Positions 37,199-45,897 of a stretch of DNA of 64,000 bases are shown piece after piece. The stretch spans positions 54,653 through 118,652 of the forward strand of contig NZ_SBJH01000046.1 in assembly GCF_004368405.1 (NCBI RefSeq), given 5' to 3'. Under the pieces are notes generated by a model. The model ran no database searches, was not told the DNA's origin, and saw only the letters and a program-made list of their open reading frames with translations. Numbering within the stretch: position 1 is the first letter of the stretch; each line of letters begins with the position of its first letter. Source of the stretch: Olivibacter sp. XZL3 (lineage in GTDB: Bacteria > Bacteroidota > Bacteroidia > Sphingobacteriales > Sphingobacteriaceae). The translations under genes and the position numbers were made by a program.

Positions 37199-37214
37199 TG
37201 GCAATCTTATTGTG
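37199..37214 (+). promoter_or_regulatory. sigma-54-like element 4
   Basis: TGGCAATCTTATTGTG reads TGGCA-N6-TTG with GG-N10-GT. It starts 53 bases after operator 4 and lies 118 bases before the permease ATG. Confidence 0.6.
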
Positions 37215-37332
37215 TGGACCAAATCGATTGTTGGCTCTCCGTTGCTGGTTGCTCTAATACCTCAGGCTAAGCATCAAAGCTTAGCGGTGAGCGGCAACCC
37301 TCAACACCAAATAAGATTAACAAACAACGGAC

Positions 37333-39747
37333 ATGTTAAAAAACTATATAAAAATTGCATGGAGGAGTTTATTGAGATATAAATTCACTTCTTTTATTAA
37401 CCTGTTTGGTTTAAGTGTGGGCATTACCTGCTGTTTATTGATCATGCTCTATGTGTTGGACGAAGTGAGATACGATCGGTACAACAGTCACGCGGAACAG
37501 GTTTATCGGGTTGAGCGTACCTTCCTGAATCCGGAAGACAAAAGCATATCCTTGTCGTTGGGCGCTGTTGCACCTCCCATAGGGCCTTTATTACAAAATG
37601 ATTTTAAGGAAATCCAAGCGTTGACTAGTATCCTGCCTATAGGAGGTATGACGCTCCAATACCAAGATAAGATCTTTAATGAAGAGCATGTATACTGCGC
37701 GGATGAAAATCTCTTTAAAGTCTTTGATTTTACCGTAACCAAAGGAGACCCAAAAACGGCCTTGAACGAACCTTACTCTGTTATGTTAACAGAAGAAATG
37801 GCGAAAAAGTACTTCGGTGAAGAAAACCCGGTGAATAAATTATTAACATTTAACCAGCAGCTTGTTGGCACGGTTACCGGTGTTTATAAAGCTTTGCCAG
37901 CGAACGCACACTGGCACCCCAATATTATGATATCGTTCTCTACGCTGAGAGATACGGCCATTTATGGCGAAGAACAACTGCGTACGAACTGGGGAAATAA
38001 CGCCTTTTACAACTATATTCTACTCCCCAAAGATTACGATGCCAAAAAATTAGAAGCGCAATTTCCGGCATTTTTAAACCGCCATATCCCGAACTCCGAC
38101 AATAAAGCGCAAGAATGGACTTCACTTTCCTTACGTAAGCTGACCGATATTCATCTACGTTCCCATAAAGATAGTGAGCTGGAAGAAAACGGCGATATTA
38201 AGCGTGTGTACATCTTTACCATTATCGGCTTATTCATTTTATTGATTGCTTGTATCAATTACATGAATCTTTCTACAGCACGCTCCGCCTTGCGCGCAAA
38301 AGAAATTGGCATCCGTAAGGTAGTTGGAGCCGAAAAAAGGGAGCTGGTTTATCAGTTCTTGAGTGAAAGCATCTTGCTTTGCTTTCTGGCGACGGCGATC
38401 TCTATCCTAATAACCGGATTAACCTTAGCCGGTTTAAACAGTGTATCAGGGAAACAGCTTCCCATTCAACAATTGATCCAGCCGCAAATACTTATTCCGA
38501 TTGTGTTATTGCCGCTATTGATCGGTAGCTTATCGGGCCTTTATCCAGCCCTGTTTTTGTCGGAATTTAAACCCATTAAAGTATTGAAAGGCATCGTAAA
38601 AAGTGGAAAAAAAACGCTCTCCCTAAGGAAGGCTCTGGTGGTCTTCCAATTTACGGTATCTATAGCGCTTATTATCAGTACGATCATCGTGTTCCGACAA
38701 CTGGATTATATACAGCATAAAAGCCTTGGTTTTAACAAAGAACAAATTGTTATATTAAATAATAACGAGGCATTAAAAAACAGTTTCCCAGCTTTTAAAA
38801 CCGCTGTACTGGACAACCCGTCCATCAAATCAGTAGGCAGGTCAAGTCGCATTCCCTCGGGAAGACTCTTGGATGATCAAGTTGCGCAGATAAACTTAGG
38901 GAATAACCTTGCCCCGGCTAAAGCGGATATTAAGTATGTACGGGTAGACGAAGGGTTTATTCCCACTTATTCCATACCAATCAAAGCCGGTCGGAATTTC
39001 AACCGCACTGACGGAACGGACACCCTATCCTTCATTATTAACGAAGCAGCAGTCAAAGCCTTAGGATTGAAATCAAATGAAGAGGCCATAGGCAAGCAAT
39101 TTCAGTACGGTCGCATTGGACAGATTGTCGGCGTGATGAACGACTTCAATTTTGAATCGCTGCACCAACGGATCATTCCTTTAGTTATGTTTAATTCGGC
39201 CGAACGAAACGATTATGGCCGGATATCGATCAAAATTACCGGCAGCATACCCCAAGCATTAAAACATATACAGTCTACCTGGGAAAAGTTCATGCCGGAA
39301 ACGCCTTTTGATTATACCTTTTTAGACGACCGTTTTACCGATCTTTATAAAGCAGAACATAAACAGCAGATTATCTTCACCCTATTTTCAGGCATTGCTA
39401 TTGCTATTGCCTGCTTAGGCTTGCTTGGCTTATCGGCCTTCACCATAACGCAACGTATTAAAGAAATCGGCATCCGGAAAGTACTTGGTGCGAGTATGAC
39501 CTCTATCGTAAGCTTGCTGTCGAAAGACTTCCTACTATTGGTCGCTTTTGCAGCTATCATCGCTTTCCCTATTACCTGGTTTGCCATGAGCAATTGGTTA
39601 AACGACTTTGCTTACCGCATCGATCTCTCTTGGTGGGTGTTCGTACTTGCTACCGCCATCGCCCTGCTCATCGCATTCGTCACCATCAGCATACAAACCA
39701 TTAAAGCTGCGCGGGCCAACCCAGTGAAATCGTTACGTAGTGAATAA
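37333..39747 (+). CDS. MacB/FtsX-type ABC permease 6
   Basis: This 804-residue paralogue is a one-gene unit. It begins [17 protein letters not shown]. Motifs are [16 protein letters not shown] near residue 322 and [16 protein letters not shown] near 709, and the C-terminus is NPVKSLRSE. The second periplasmic domain is slightly shorter than in permease 1. Helix 1 contains two adjacent Cys (GITCCLLIMLYVL), not seen in the other copies. Confidence 0.93.
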   Translation: MLKNYIKIAWRSLLRYKFTSFINLFGLSVGITCCLLIMLYVLDEVRYDRYNSHAEQVYRVERTFLNPEDKSISLSLGAVAPPIGPLLQNDFKEIQALTSILPIGGMTLQYQDKIFNEEHVYCADENLFKVFDFTVTKGDPKTALNEPYSVMLTEEMAKKYFGEENPVNKLLTFNQQLVGTVTGVYKALPANAHWHPNIMISFSTLRDTAIYGEEQLRTNWGNNAFYNYILLPKDYDAKKLEAQFPAFLNRHIPNSDNKAQEWTSLSLRKLTDIHLRSHKDSELEENGDIKRVYIFTIIGLFILLIACINYMNLSTARSALRAKEIGIRKVVGAEKRELVYQFLSESILLCFLATAISILITGLTLAGLNSVSGKQLPIQQLIQPQILIPIVLLPLLIGSLSGLYPALFLSEFKPIKVLKGIVKSGKKTLSLRKALVVFQFTVSIALIISTIIVFRQLDYIQHKSLGFNKEQIVILNNNEALKNSFPAFKTAVLDNPSIKSVGRSSRIPSGRLLDDQVAQINLGNNLAPAKADIKYVRVDEGFIPTYSIPIKAGRNFNRTDGTDTLSFIINEAAVKALGLKSNEEAIGKQFQYGRIGQIVGVMNDFNFESLHQRIIPLVMFNSAERNDYGRISIKITGSIPQALKHIQSTWEKFMPETPFDYTFLDDRFTDLYKAEHKQQIIFTLFSGIAIAIACLGLLGLSAFTITQRIKEIGIRKVLGASMTSIVSLLSKDFLLLVAFAAIIAFPITWFAMSNWLNDFAYRIDLSWWVFVLATAIALLIAFVTISIQTIKAARANPVKSLRSE

Positions 39748-39880
39748 CCTTATAGGAGTGAGTTATAGGTTATAAGGGTGTTGGACACGCCGGTCAGGTA
39801 AATGATGAACCCTCTCTAACGACCATGTTGTGCGCATATTTAACATTTATACGTATTATTGTAATAATAATAGGGCAACT

Positions 39881-40006
39881 ATGAAAGCGAAATTAAATTT
39901 GACCATTGACAAACAGCTCCTGACCGAGGTAAAGGCATATGCTGCGCAAAAACATAGTAGTGTTTCCGAACTGGTAGAAGGCTATTTTAAGATTTCAGCA
40001 GCGTAG
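39881..40006 (+). CDS. truncated DUF6364-like antitoxin
   Basis: This 41-residue frame, MKAKLNLTIDKQLLTEVKAY then AAQKHSSVSELVEGYF, matches the first half of DUF6364 ribbon-helix-helix antitoxins, which are about 80 residues and normally sit before a PIN-domain toxin. Here the protein ends five residues after GYF and no PIN gene follows. The DNA-binding half is intact, so it could still be made, but the toxin-binding half is gone. It is best read as the relic of a lost toxin-antitoxin module; the surrounding 420-base gap holds nothing else that I recognise. Confidence 0.65.
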   Translation: MKAKLNLTIDKQLLTEVKAYAAQKHSSVSELVEGYFKISAA

Positions 40007-40153
40007 TCTTCCTTCTCTCCCTGTAATTTCGCCAAAAGAATTTATCGCCTTTATACAAAAAGAATCCTTCTAGTAATTTTTATCGGTACTCGTCATACAG
40101 GTGTATCGCTGAACGCAGAAACCGAATGCCGACGATTAAATCAAAAAAGCCCG

Positions 40154-40161
40154 TATCTTTG
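40154..40161 (+). promoter_or_regulatory. -7 box TATCTTTG of the elaA gene
   Basis: TATCTTTG matches TAnnTTTG and lies seven bases before the ATG at 40169, implying a very short leader. Confidence 0.45.
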
Positions 40162-40168
40162 CATCGAT

Positions 40169-40642
40169 ATGAAACTCGATATTAGCTCTCTACGCCAATA
40201 CATTAAACCGTTCGATGTATTTAACCCCTATGAATTATATGCCCTCTTGAGGCTTAGAAGTGAAGTTTTCGTAGTAGAGCAAAACTGTGCTTTTTTGGAT
40301 GCAGATAATAAGGATCAAGTGTGCCTTCATTTACTGATTTACCAAGATGAAGCGCTTGCTGCTTATGCGCGCTTGGTCCCTCCCGGGGTTTCCTATCGGG
40401 AGATGTCGATCGGACGTATTGTCACAAGCAAACAAACAAGAGGTACCGGTTTAGGGAAAGAGTTAATGAAACGAGCAATTCAAGCCTGCTACGACCACTT
40501 CGGCGAAGGCCCCATCCGCATTGGCGCTCAAGTGTATGCTATACCTTTTTACCAATCAGTGGGCTTCGTGGTCGACGGAGAAGTATACGATGAAGACGGG
40601 ATCGACCACGTCGAAATGCTCAGGAAAACAGATGCCTTATAA
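40169..40642 (+). CDS. elaA: GNAT acetyltransferase, ElaA family
   Basis: This 157-residue protein is an ElaA-type GCN5-related N-acetyltransferase. Family segments are LYALLRLRSEVFVVEQNCAF (about 24-43), AYARLVPPGVSYREMSIGRI and the acetyl-CoA loop QTRGTGLGKELMKRAI (about 89-104). The C-terminal AQVYAIPFYQSVGFVVDGEV completes the fold. The substrate of ElaA is not established. It is a single gene with a -7 box, unrelated to the permeases on either side. Confidence 0.9.
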   Translation: MKLDISSLRQYIKPFDVFNPYELYALLRLRSEVFVVEQNCAFLDADNKDQVCLHLLIYQDEALAAYARLVPPGVSYREMSIGRIVTSKQTRGTGLGKELMKRAIQACYDHFGEGPIRIGAQVYAIPFYQSVGFVVDGEVYDEDGIDHVEMLRKTDAL

Positions 40643-40675
40643 ATGGACAGTAACCCATAGCGGGATTACCACCAC

Positions 40676-40713
40676 TGTCCGTTAACGAACACCCTATTGT
40701 CCGATACCGAACA
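40676..40713 (+). promoter_or_regulatory. paired dyad operator 5
   Basis: TGTCCGTTAACGAACA (40676-40691) and TGTCCGATACCGAACA (40698-40713) are separated by 6 bp. Both match the TGTYCG-N4-CGRACA consensus perfectly. Confidence 0.8.
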
Positions 40714-40766
40714 GCCCCTGTTAAAAGAAAGCAATAAAAACGCTGTGAATCAACTGTTTACTATTA

Positions 40767-40782
40767 TGGACTAACTTTGGTA
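40767..40782 (+). promoter_or_regulatory. sigma-54-like element 5
   Basis: TGGACTAACTTTGGTA keeps GG-N10-G at the right distance (54 bases after operator 5) but is a weak match in the -24 block. It closely resembles element 7. Confidence 0.5.
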
Positions 40783-40837
40783 AAGCTTATTCAAGCACCT
40801 TACTTCATTATTAGTTCACTTAGTCGATAGTATAGTA

Positions 40838-43219
40838 ATGATCACAAACTATATCAAAATTGCTTGGAGAAATTTATTGAAACATAAATTTAATACCGCT
40901 ATTAATGTTCTCGGCCTCGCTTGCGGCCTCTCATTCGCGCTACTTATTGGCGCTTTTGTTTGGCAGGAACTCCGCGTCAATCAAAACATTAAGCATATCG
41001 ACCGGCAATATCTCTTACAAAGTAATCTAAACGAGTACTCCGCCATAGGCATGCTTTCAAAAGCGCTCAAAGATAATTATCCCCATTTAGTGAAGGAGTA
41101 CTTTCGCTTCGACGGCATTACCGCTGTAATTTCTTACAAAGGCGAGCCTATACAAACGAATTCTATTGTTGCCGACTCAACCTTTTTCGACATGTTTGGC
41201 TTCCAGCTAGCTGCCGGGGAAACGCATTCGGCCCTGAAAGAGCCAAATCAAGTAGTGTTGTCTGCCCCTTTTGCGAAGCGGCTATTTGGCAAAGGCCAAG
41301 CAATCGGCGAACAGCTTATCGTACGGAATTTCAACAAGGAAGAGCAACTTTTTACCGTTAGCGGCGTATTGGAAGATACCGGAGAAAATGCAGTCCTAGA
41401 CTTAACGGGTAGCCCTACGGATCTACTACTTTCAATCCAATCTTCTTCCTTTTTTAAGCGGCCCATTGATGATTGGCAAAACCTCTATGTCGCTTCATAT
41501 TTGGAATTGCAACCAGGCGTTGAGCCCAAGTCCTTAGAAAAGCCCATAAACGCGCTTGTTCAAACTCACGCGCCCACAGCCATCGCAAAAGATTACAAAG
41601 CGTCCTTAGTACCATTAAAAACCTACCACTTAGAAAAAGGCGACGGCTCTATGAAGCATTTGCTCTATACCGTTTCTGTCGTGGCTTTTGCCATCTTATT
41701 GCTCGCCGTCATCAATTTTGTCAACATCAGTATTAACACTTCTGCGGGTCGATTGAAAGAAATCGGCATCAGAAAAGTGATAGGCGGCACTAAAAAGCAA
41801 CTCCGGATTCAGTTCATCGCCGAGGCGCTATTAACGGTCAGCATTGCTATGATCCTTTCACTCGCACTTTTCCCTTTTTTGTCAAAGGTGCTGTCAACTG
41901 TTTTAGGAAAGTCTATTCCCTCGCTGTTCGACTTACCTCTTTCCTTCTGGCTGTCCGTTGTCATCGCCGACTTAACCATAGGCTTATTGGCCGGTGCCTA
42001 TCCTGCATTGCGCCTATCTTCCCTTCCCACCGTTCAATCGGTACGCGGCAAAGTAGCGCGGACCGTAGACGGACTGTTTCTTCTGCGGGGATTGATTAGC
42101 CTGCAATTCGTCATTGCACTCATTGCCCTGATATCCTCGGTTATTATCGCCCAACAGGTGAGCTTATTCTTTAGTAAAAACTTGGGCTACGATAAAGATT
42201 ATTTACTGACCGTACAAGTACCCCGCGACTGGACTCCCGAGGGTTTGCGACATACCGAAGTGGTTAGACAAGAATTTGCCAATTTACCAATGGTAAAAAA
42301 CGTCTCCATCTCCTACGACATACCGGGTACCATGTCTTCTGGTAATATCCAAGTTTTGAAGACCGCCACAAGCGATACACCGGTTAGTACCCAATTGGTT
42401 TTCTCCGACCGGCATTTCGCCGACACCTATAAAATACCGCTACTATCCGGCAGTTTCTACAGCCCGGACGAAGCCTCCGAAAATACCGATCGCATTGTCA
42501 TTAATGAAGCGCTATCCGAAGCGCTGGGTTACAAAAATCCTGCAGAAGCGATTAACCAAGTCGTGCATTTTCCGGGCAGCAGCGCCGCAGCCATTGCCGG
42601 CGTAACGAAGAACTTTTATGGCGGATCTATGCATTTTCCGGTAGGGCCCATGCTATGGTTTAATGTCAAAAACAGTAATGCCTATCGTTATTTCAGCATT
42701 CGGCTAAAACCCGGCAATATAGGTTCCTCTTTAGATCACTTAACGGCCCTTTGGAAAAAACTTTTACCAACGGCCCCATTTGATTACACTTTTATGGATG
42801 CGAAGTTGGCGCAACAGTATAAAACTGAAATGCAATTAAAACAGGCAGGAGCTGTTGCAACCGTATTAGCCATGATTATCGTACTCTTGGGTATATTGGG
42901 ACTTGTGTCGCATAACTTACAAAAAAGGGTGAAAGAAATAGGGATAAGAAAAGTGCTGGGGGCCTCCGTAAAACAGATTGTTTATTTGTTTGTCCGGGAT
43001 GTATACCCCCTGTTTTTATTATCAACACTCGTCGCAGTACCTACAAGCTATTGGCTAATGAAGAAGTGGTTAACGAATTATTATATACGAACCGAATTGG
43101 ATACGAGTAATTTTCTTATGCCCATTTTGGTTCTGGGACTGGTCACCCTCTCCGTAATTGCGTTACAGACGATTAAAACGGCTATTAATAAACCCGTTGA
43201 CGCATTGCGGAACGAATAA
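40838..43219 (+). CDS. MacB/FtsX-type ABC permease 7
   Basis: This 793-residue paralogue begins [17 protein letters not shown] and is first in a three-gene unit. Motifs are [16 protein letters not shown] near residue 306 and [16 protein letters not shown] near 698. It is the most divergent in the tail (KPVDALRNE instead of NPVxSLRxE) and lacks the usual PIAWW in the penultimate helix, having VPTSYWLMKKW. The helix before the second motif is also unusual (MIIVLLGILGLVSHNL). Confidence 0.92.
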   Translation: MITNYIKIAWRNLLKHKFNTAINVLGLACGLSFALLIGAFVWQELRVNQNIKHIDRQYLLQSNLNEYSAIGMLSKALKDNYPHLVKEYFRFDGITAVISYKGEPIQTNSIVADSTFFDMFGFQLAAGETHSALKEPNQVVLSAPFAKRLFGKGQAIGEQLIVRNFNKEEQLFTVSGVLEDTGENAVLDLTGSPTDLLLSIQSSSFFKRPIDDWQNLYVASYLELQPGVEPKSLEKPINALVQTHAPTAIAKDYKASLVPLKTYHLEKGDGSMKHLLYTVSVVAFAILLLAVINFVNISINTSAGRLKEIGIRKVIGGTKKQLRIQFIAEALLTVSIAMILSLALFPFLSKVLSTVLGKSIPSLFDLPLSFWLSVVIADLTIGLLAGAYPALRLSSLPTVQSVRGKVARTVDGLFLLRGLISLQFVIALIALISSVIIAQQVSLFFSKNLGYDKDYLLTVQVPRDWTPEGLRHTEVVRQEFANLPMVKNVSISYDIPGTMSSGNIQVLKTATSDTPVSTQLVFSDRHFADTYKIPLLSGSFYSPDEASENTDRIVINEALSEALGYKNPAEAINQVVHFPGSSAAAIAGVTKNFYGGSMHFPVGPMLWFNVKNSNAYRYFSIRLKPGNIGSSLDHLTALWKKLLPTAPFDYTFMDAKLAQQYKTEMQLKQAGAVATVLAMIIVLLGILGLVSHNLQKRVKEIGIRKVLGASVKQIVYLFVRDVYPLFLLSTLVAVPTSYWLMKKWLTNYYIRTELDTSNFLMPILVLGLVTLSVIALQTIKTAINKPVDALRNE

Positions 43220-43440
43220 ATTCAGTGCTTGCTTATTGCTTGTTCGCGAAGAGGCCGAAACCAAGAAGCTCATTATGAAGTGGGTTACGACTAATAACGA
43301 TTAAAAAATAACGAATATGTTAAAAGGAATTAGCTAAAGTATTAAGCTTTTGTTCATTTCGAGCAAACCTCAATACTTCGGGGACGTCGACATCAGGTGG
43401 ACGTTCTTAGCCCCTGAAACATCATCAAAAGACGAATGCA
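43220..43440. other. spacer between permeases 7 and 8
   Basis: The 221-base spacer contains ATGTTAAAAGG at 43317 after typical pre-start words (AAAAAATAACGAAT); it may be a very short 5' permease scar, but only the first three codons agree. A possible hairpin lies around 43379-43415 (ACGTC paired with GACGT, flanked by GGGG and CCCC). Confidence 0.3.
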
Positions 43441-45864
43441 ATGTTCCAAAACTACCTAAAAATCGCTTGGCGCAACATGCTAAAGCATAAGGCGCACACC
43501 CTGATCAATATTCTCGGCATGGCCATCGCTTTTGCGTGCAGCATTTTACTGCTTACAGCCGTTTATCACGAGTTTTCCTTCGATAATTTCCATGAGCATA
43601 AGGATCGCGTATTTAAGCTCTATAAATTTCATAATTTGGTGAAGGGTACTGAACTAAGTACGACCATGGGTTATCCGGTGGCTACCTATTTAAAGCAAGA
43701 AGACATCGCGATCGATAAAGTAACCCGCATTAAACGCAAAGGCCGAGAGATCCGTTACCAAGATAAAACACTTGATTTAGGAATCAGTTTAGTAGATGCC
43801 GACTTCTTTGATATTTTTTCATTCAAAATCGTGGCGGGGCAGCGCCGCTCGCCACTGGCAAACGTGGCAGATATTGTACTCAATGAAGAAATAGCAACGA
43901 GCTTATTTGGTGAGGAGAACCCCATCGGTAAACCCGTAGAAATCAAAATTTCGGGAGAATGGAAGCGACTGATCGTATCAGCAGTAATGGAAGATGCTCC
44001 CAAAAATTCCACTTTCAATTTTCCGATCTTGGCACGTACCGAATTAGATCCCGATTGGACCAGAACCCGGGAAGAATGGTACGAACAGCATCACGATGTA
44101 TATGTTCGCCTCGCCCCCAATACCAGTCAAGCACAGGTCGAAAAGCAACTTCGCCTTTTTGTAGAAAAACACCTGCACCCAGATGGCGAATCGCTAAAAA
44201 AGGACGGCTTTAAGGCGGATACCAATGGGGATTATTTAGGAATGAGGCTCCTCCCTTTAAACGACCTCCATTTCAATACGGAGATCGGCTCGGGCGACAC
44301 GGTCAGTAAAACCTATCTTTATATTCTCCTCTTGGTGAGTATGGTGATTCTATTTATAGCCTGCTTTAACTTTATCAACATTCAAATCAGCTTATCCTTT
44401 ACGCGCAGTAAAGAACTAGGCGTGAGGAAATGTTTGGGGGCGGCCGCCCATCAGGTATGGGGTCAGTTGTTCTGGGAAAACTTTTTACAGATTAGCCTTT
44501 CCTTGGCGATAGGCTTACTCGGCACTTTTTTTCTGATCAAAACGCTTACGCTGCACAACTTCATTAAATTCGACAACAGCGTACTCTATGATCCAAAAAT
44601 GTTGTTAAGCTTATTTTTGATACTGATACTTATTTCCTTCACATCGTCCGGATACCCCTTCTTTATCCTGAATAGGCTCAAAACCACTGAAATATTCAAA
44701 GGGAAATTTAGCATCATCAAGTCAGGACTTGGCCGGAATGTACTCATCGCTTTACAATTCATCACCGCGATTATACTCATTTGTGCCACCGCCATCTGCT
44801 ACTTGCAATTTCAATACCTGCGCACGGCCGACCTGGGCTATAACACCTCCTCCATCATCAGTATACCTGTAAAAGATGCAACCCAGGGACGGAATATCAG
44901 TGCCAAGCTGCGTACACGCTTAGCGTCAGACCCGTCGATTATAAGCGTATCTGGTAGCGATATCAACTTGGGCATCGGGGCAGACGGCAGCAGCAGCCGA
45001 TCAAGTGTTGGCTTTAGCCATGAGGGTAAAAATATACAAACATCCTATATCGCTGCCGACTACGATTTCCTAAAAACCTTGTCCATCAAACCGGTGGAGG
45101 GGCGAGACTTCTCAAACACTTTTGTATCCGACAGTGTAGATGCCGTTATCATTACAGAAAGCATGGCTCAACAGTTAGGCGGAAACCAGTTTATCGGACG
45201 AAAGATCAACACCGATTCGACTGGTCGCTATGGATGGCACATCATTGGCGTTATCCCCGATTTTCACTTATATTCGATGCATGAACCTACCAAACCGCTC
45301 ACCATTGCACTGGATAATACGGCTCCCATTGAGTACATTTTGGTGAAGGTAAACACGCAGAATCCTCTTGCCACCATGGAGCAGTTAAAAAAGGTTTATG
45401 CCGGTCTTGAACCGGATGCAGAATTCAAGGGAAGTTATGTGGACGAAAATATCGACCGCTGGTACAAAAAAGAAAAACGCTTAGCTGCCCTATTTTCCGT
45501 TTCGGCAGGTATCGCCATTTTGCTCTCCTGTATGGGCCTGTTTGGTTTGACGCTCATCATCATCAATCAAAAAGTAAAGGAAATCGGTATCCGAAAAGTG
45601 TTAGGAGCCACCGTTTCTCATATTGCAAGCAAAGTAATCCAAGAGTTTGTAAAGCCCGTTGCCCTAGCCTTTTTAATTGCCGCTCCTATTGCGTGGTGGA
45701 TTATGAACTTATGGCTGGCCGATTTCGTCTACCGTACGGATATTCCTCTTTGGGTGTTTCCTTTGGCGGGAATTGCTACACTCCTCATTGCCATATTAAC
45801 CGTGGGCGTTCAATCGCTAAAAGCCGCAAAGGCTAATCCGGTAGACAGCCTGCGGAGTGAATGA
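43441..45864 (+). CDS. MacB/FtsX-type ABC permease 8
   Basis: This 807-residue paralogue begins MFQNYLKIAWRNMLKHK. Motifs are KELGVRKCLGAAAHQV near residue 323 and [16 protein letters not shown] near 713; the C-terminus is NPVDSLRSE. It resembles permease 5 in its first periplasmic domain (shared pattern FDIFSFK and GDYLGMRLLPLNDLHFN), so the two may be closer relatives. It is the middle gene of the unit under operator 5. Only 33 bases separate it from permease 9. Confidence 0.93.
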   Translation: MFQNYLKIAWRNMLKHKAHTLINILGMAIAFACSILLLTAVYHEFSFDNFHEHKDRVFKLYKFHNLVKGTELSTTMGYPVATYLKQEDIAIDKVTRIKRKGREIRYQDKTLDLGISLVDADFFDIFSFKIVAGQRRSPLANVADIVLNEEIATSLFGEENPIGKPVEIKISGEWKRLIVSAVMEDAPKNSTFNFPILARTELDPDWTRTREEWYEQHHDVYVRLAPNTSQAQVEKQLRLFVEKHLHPDGESLKKDGFKADTNGDYLGMRLLPLNDLHFNTEIGSGDTVSKTYLYILLLVSMVILFIACFNFINIQISLSFTRSKELGVRKCLGAAAHQVWGQLFWENFLQISLSLAIGLLGTFFLIKTLTLHNFIKFDNSVLYDPKMLLSLFLILILISFTSSGYPFFILNRLKTTEIFKGKFSIIKSGLGRNVLIALQFITAIILICATAICYLQFQYLRTADLGYNTSSIISIPVKDATQGRNISAKLRTRLASDPSIISVSGSDINLGIGADGSSSRSSVGFSHEGKNIQTSYIAADYDFLKTLSIKPVEGRDFSNTFVSDSVDAVIITESMAQQLGGNQFIGRKINTDSTGRYGWHIIGVIPDFHLYSMHEPTKPLTIALDNTAPIEYILVKVNTQNPLATMEQLKKVYAGLEPDAEFKGSYVDENIDRWYKKEKRLAALFSVSAGIAILLSCMGLFGLTLIIINQKVKEIGIRKVLGATVSHIASKVIQEFVKPVALAFLIAAPIAWWIMNLWLADFVYRTDIPLWVFPLAGIATLLIAILTVGVQSLKAAKANPVDSLRSE

Positions 45865-45897
45865 GGTTAATTGATAAGTCAAAGAATACAGATTGAT

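Noticed and set aside
43317-43335. Possible 5' permease scar MLKGIS before permease 8
   Set aside because: Only three codons agree with the permease start, too few to separate from chance, although the preceding bases look like other pre-start spacers.
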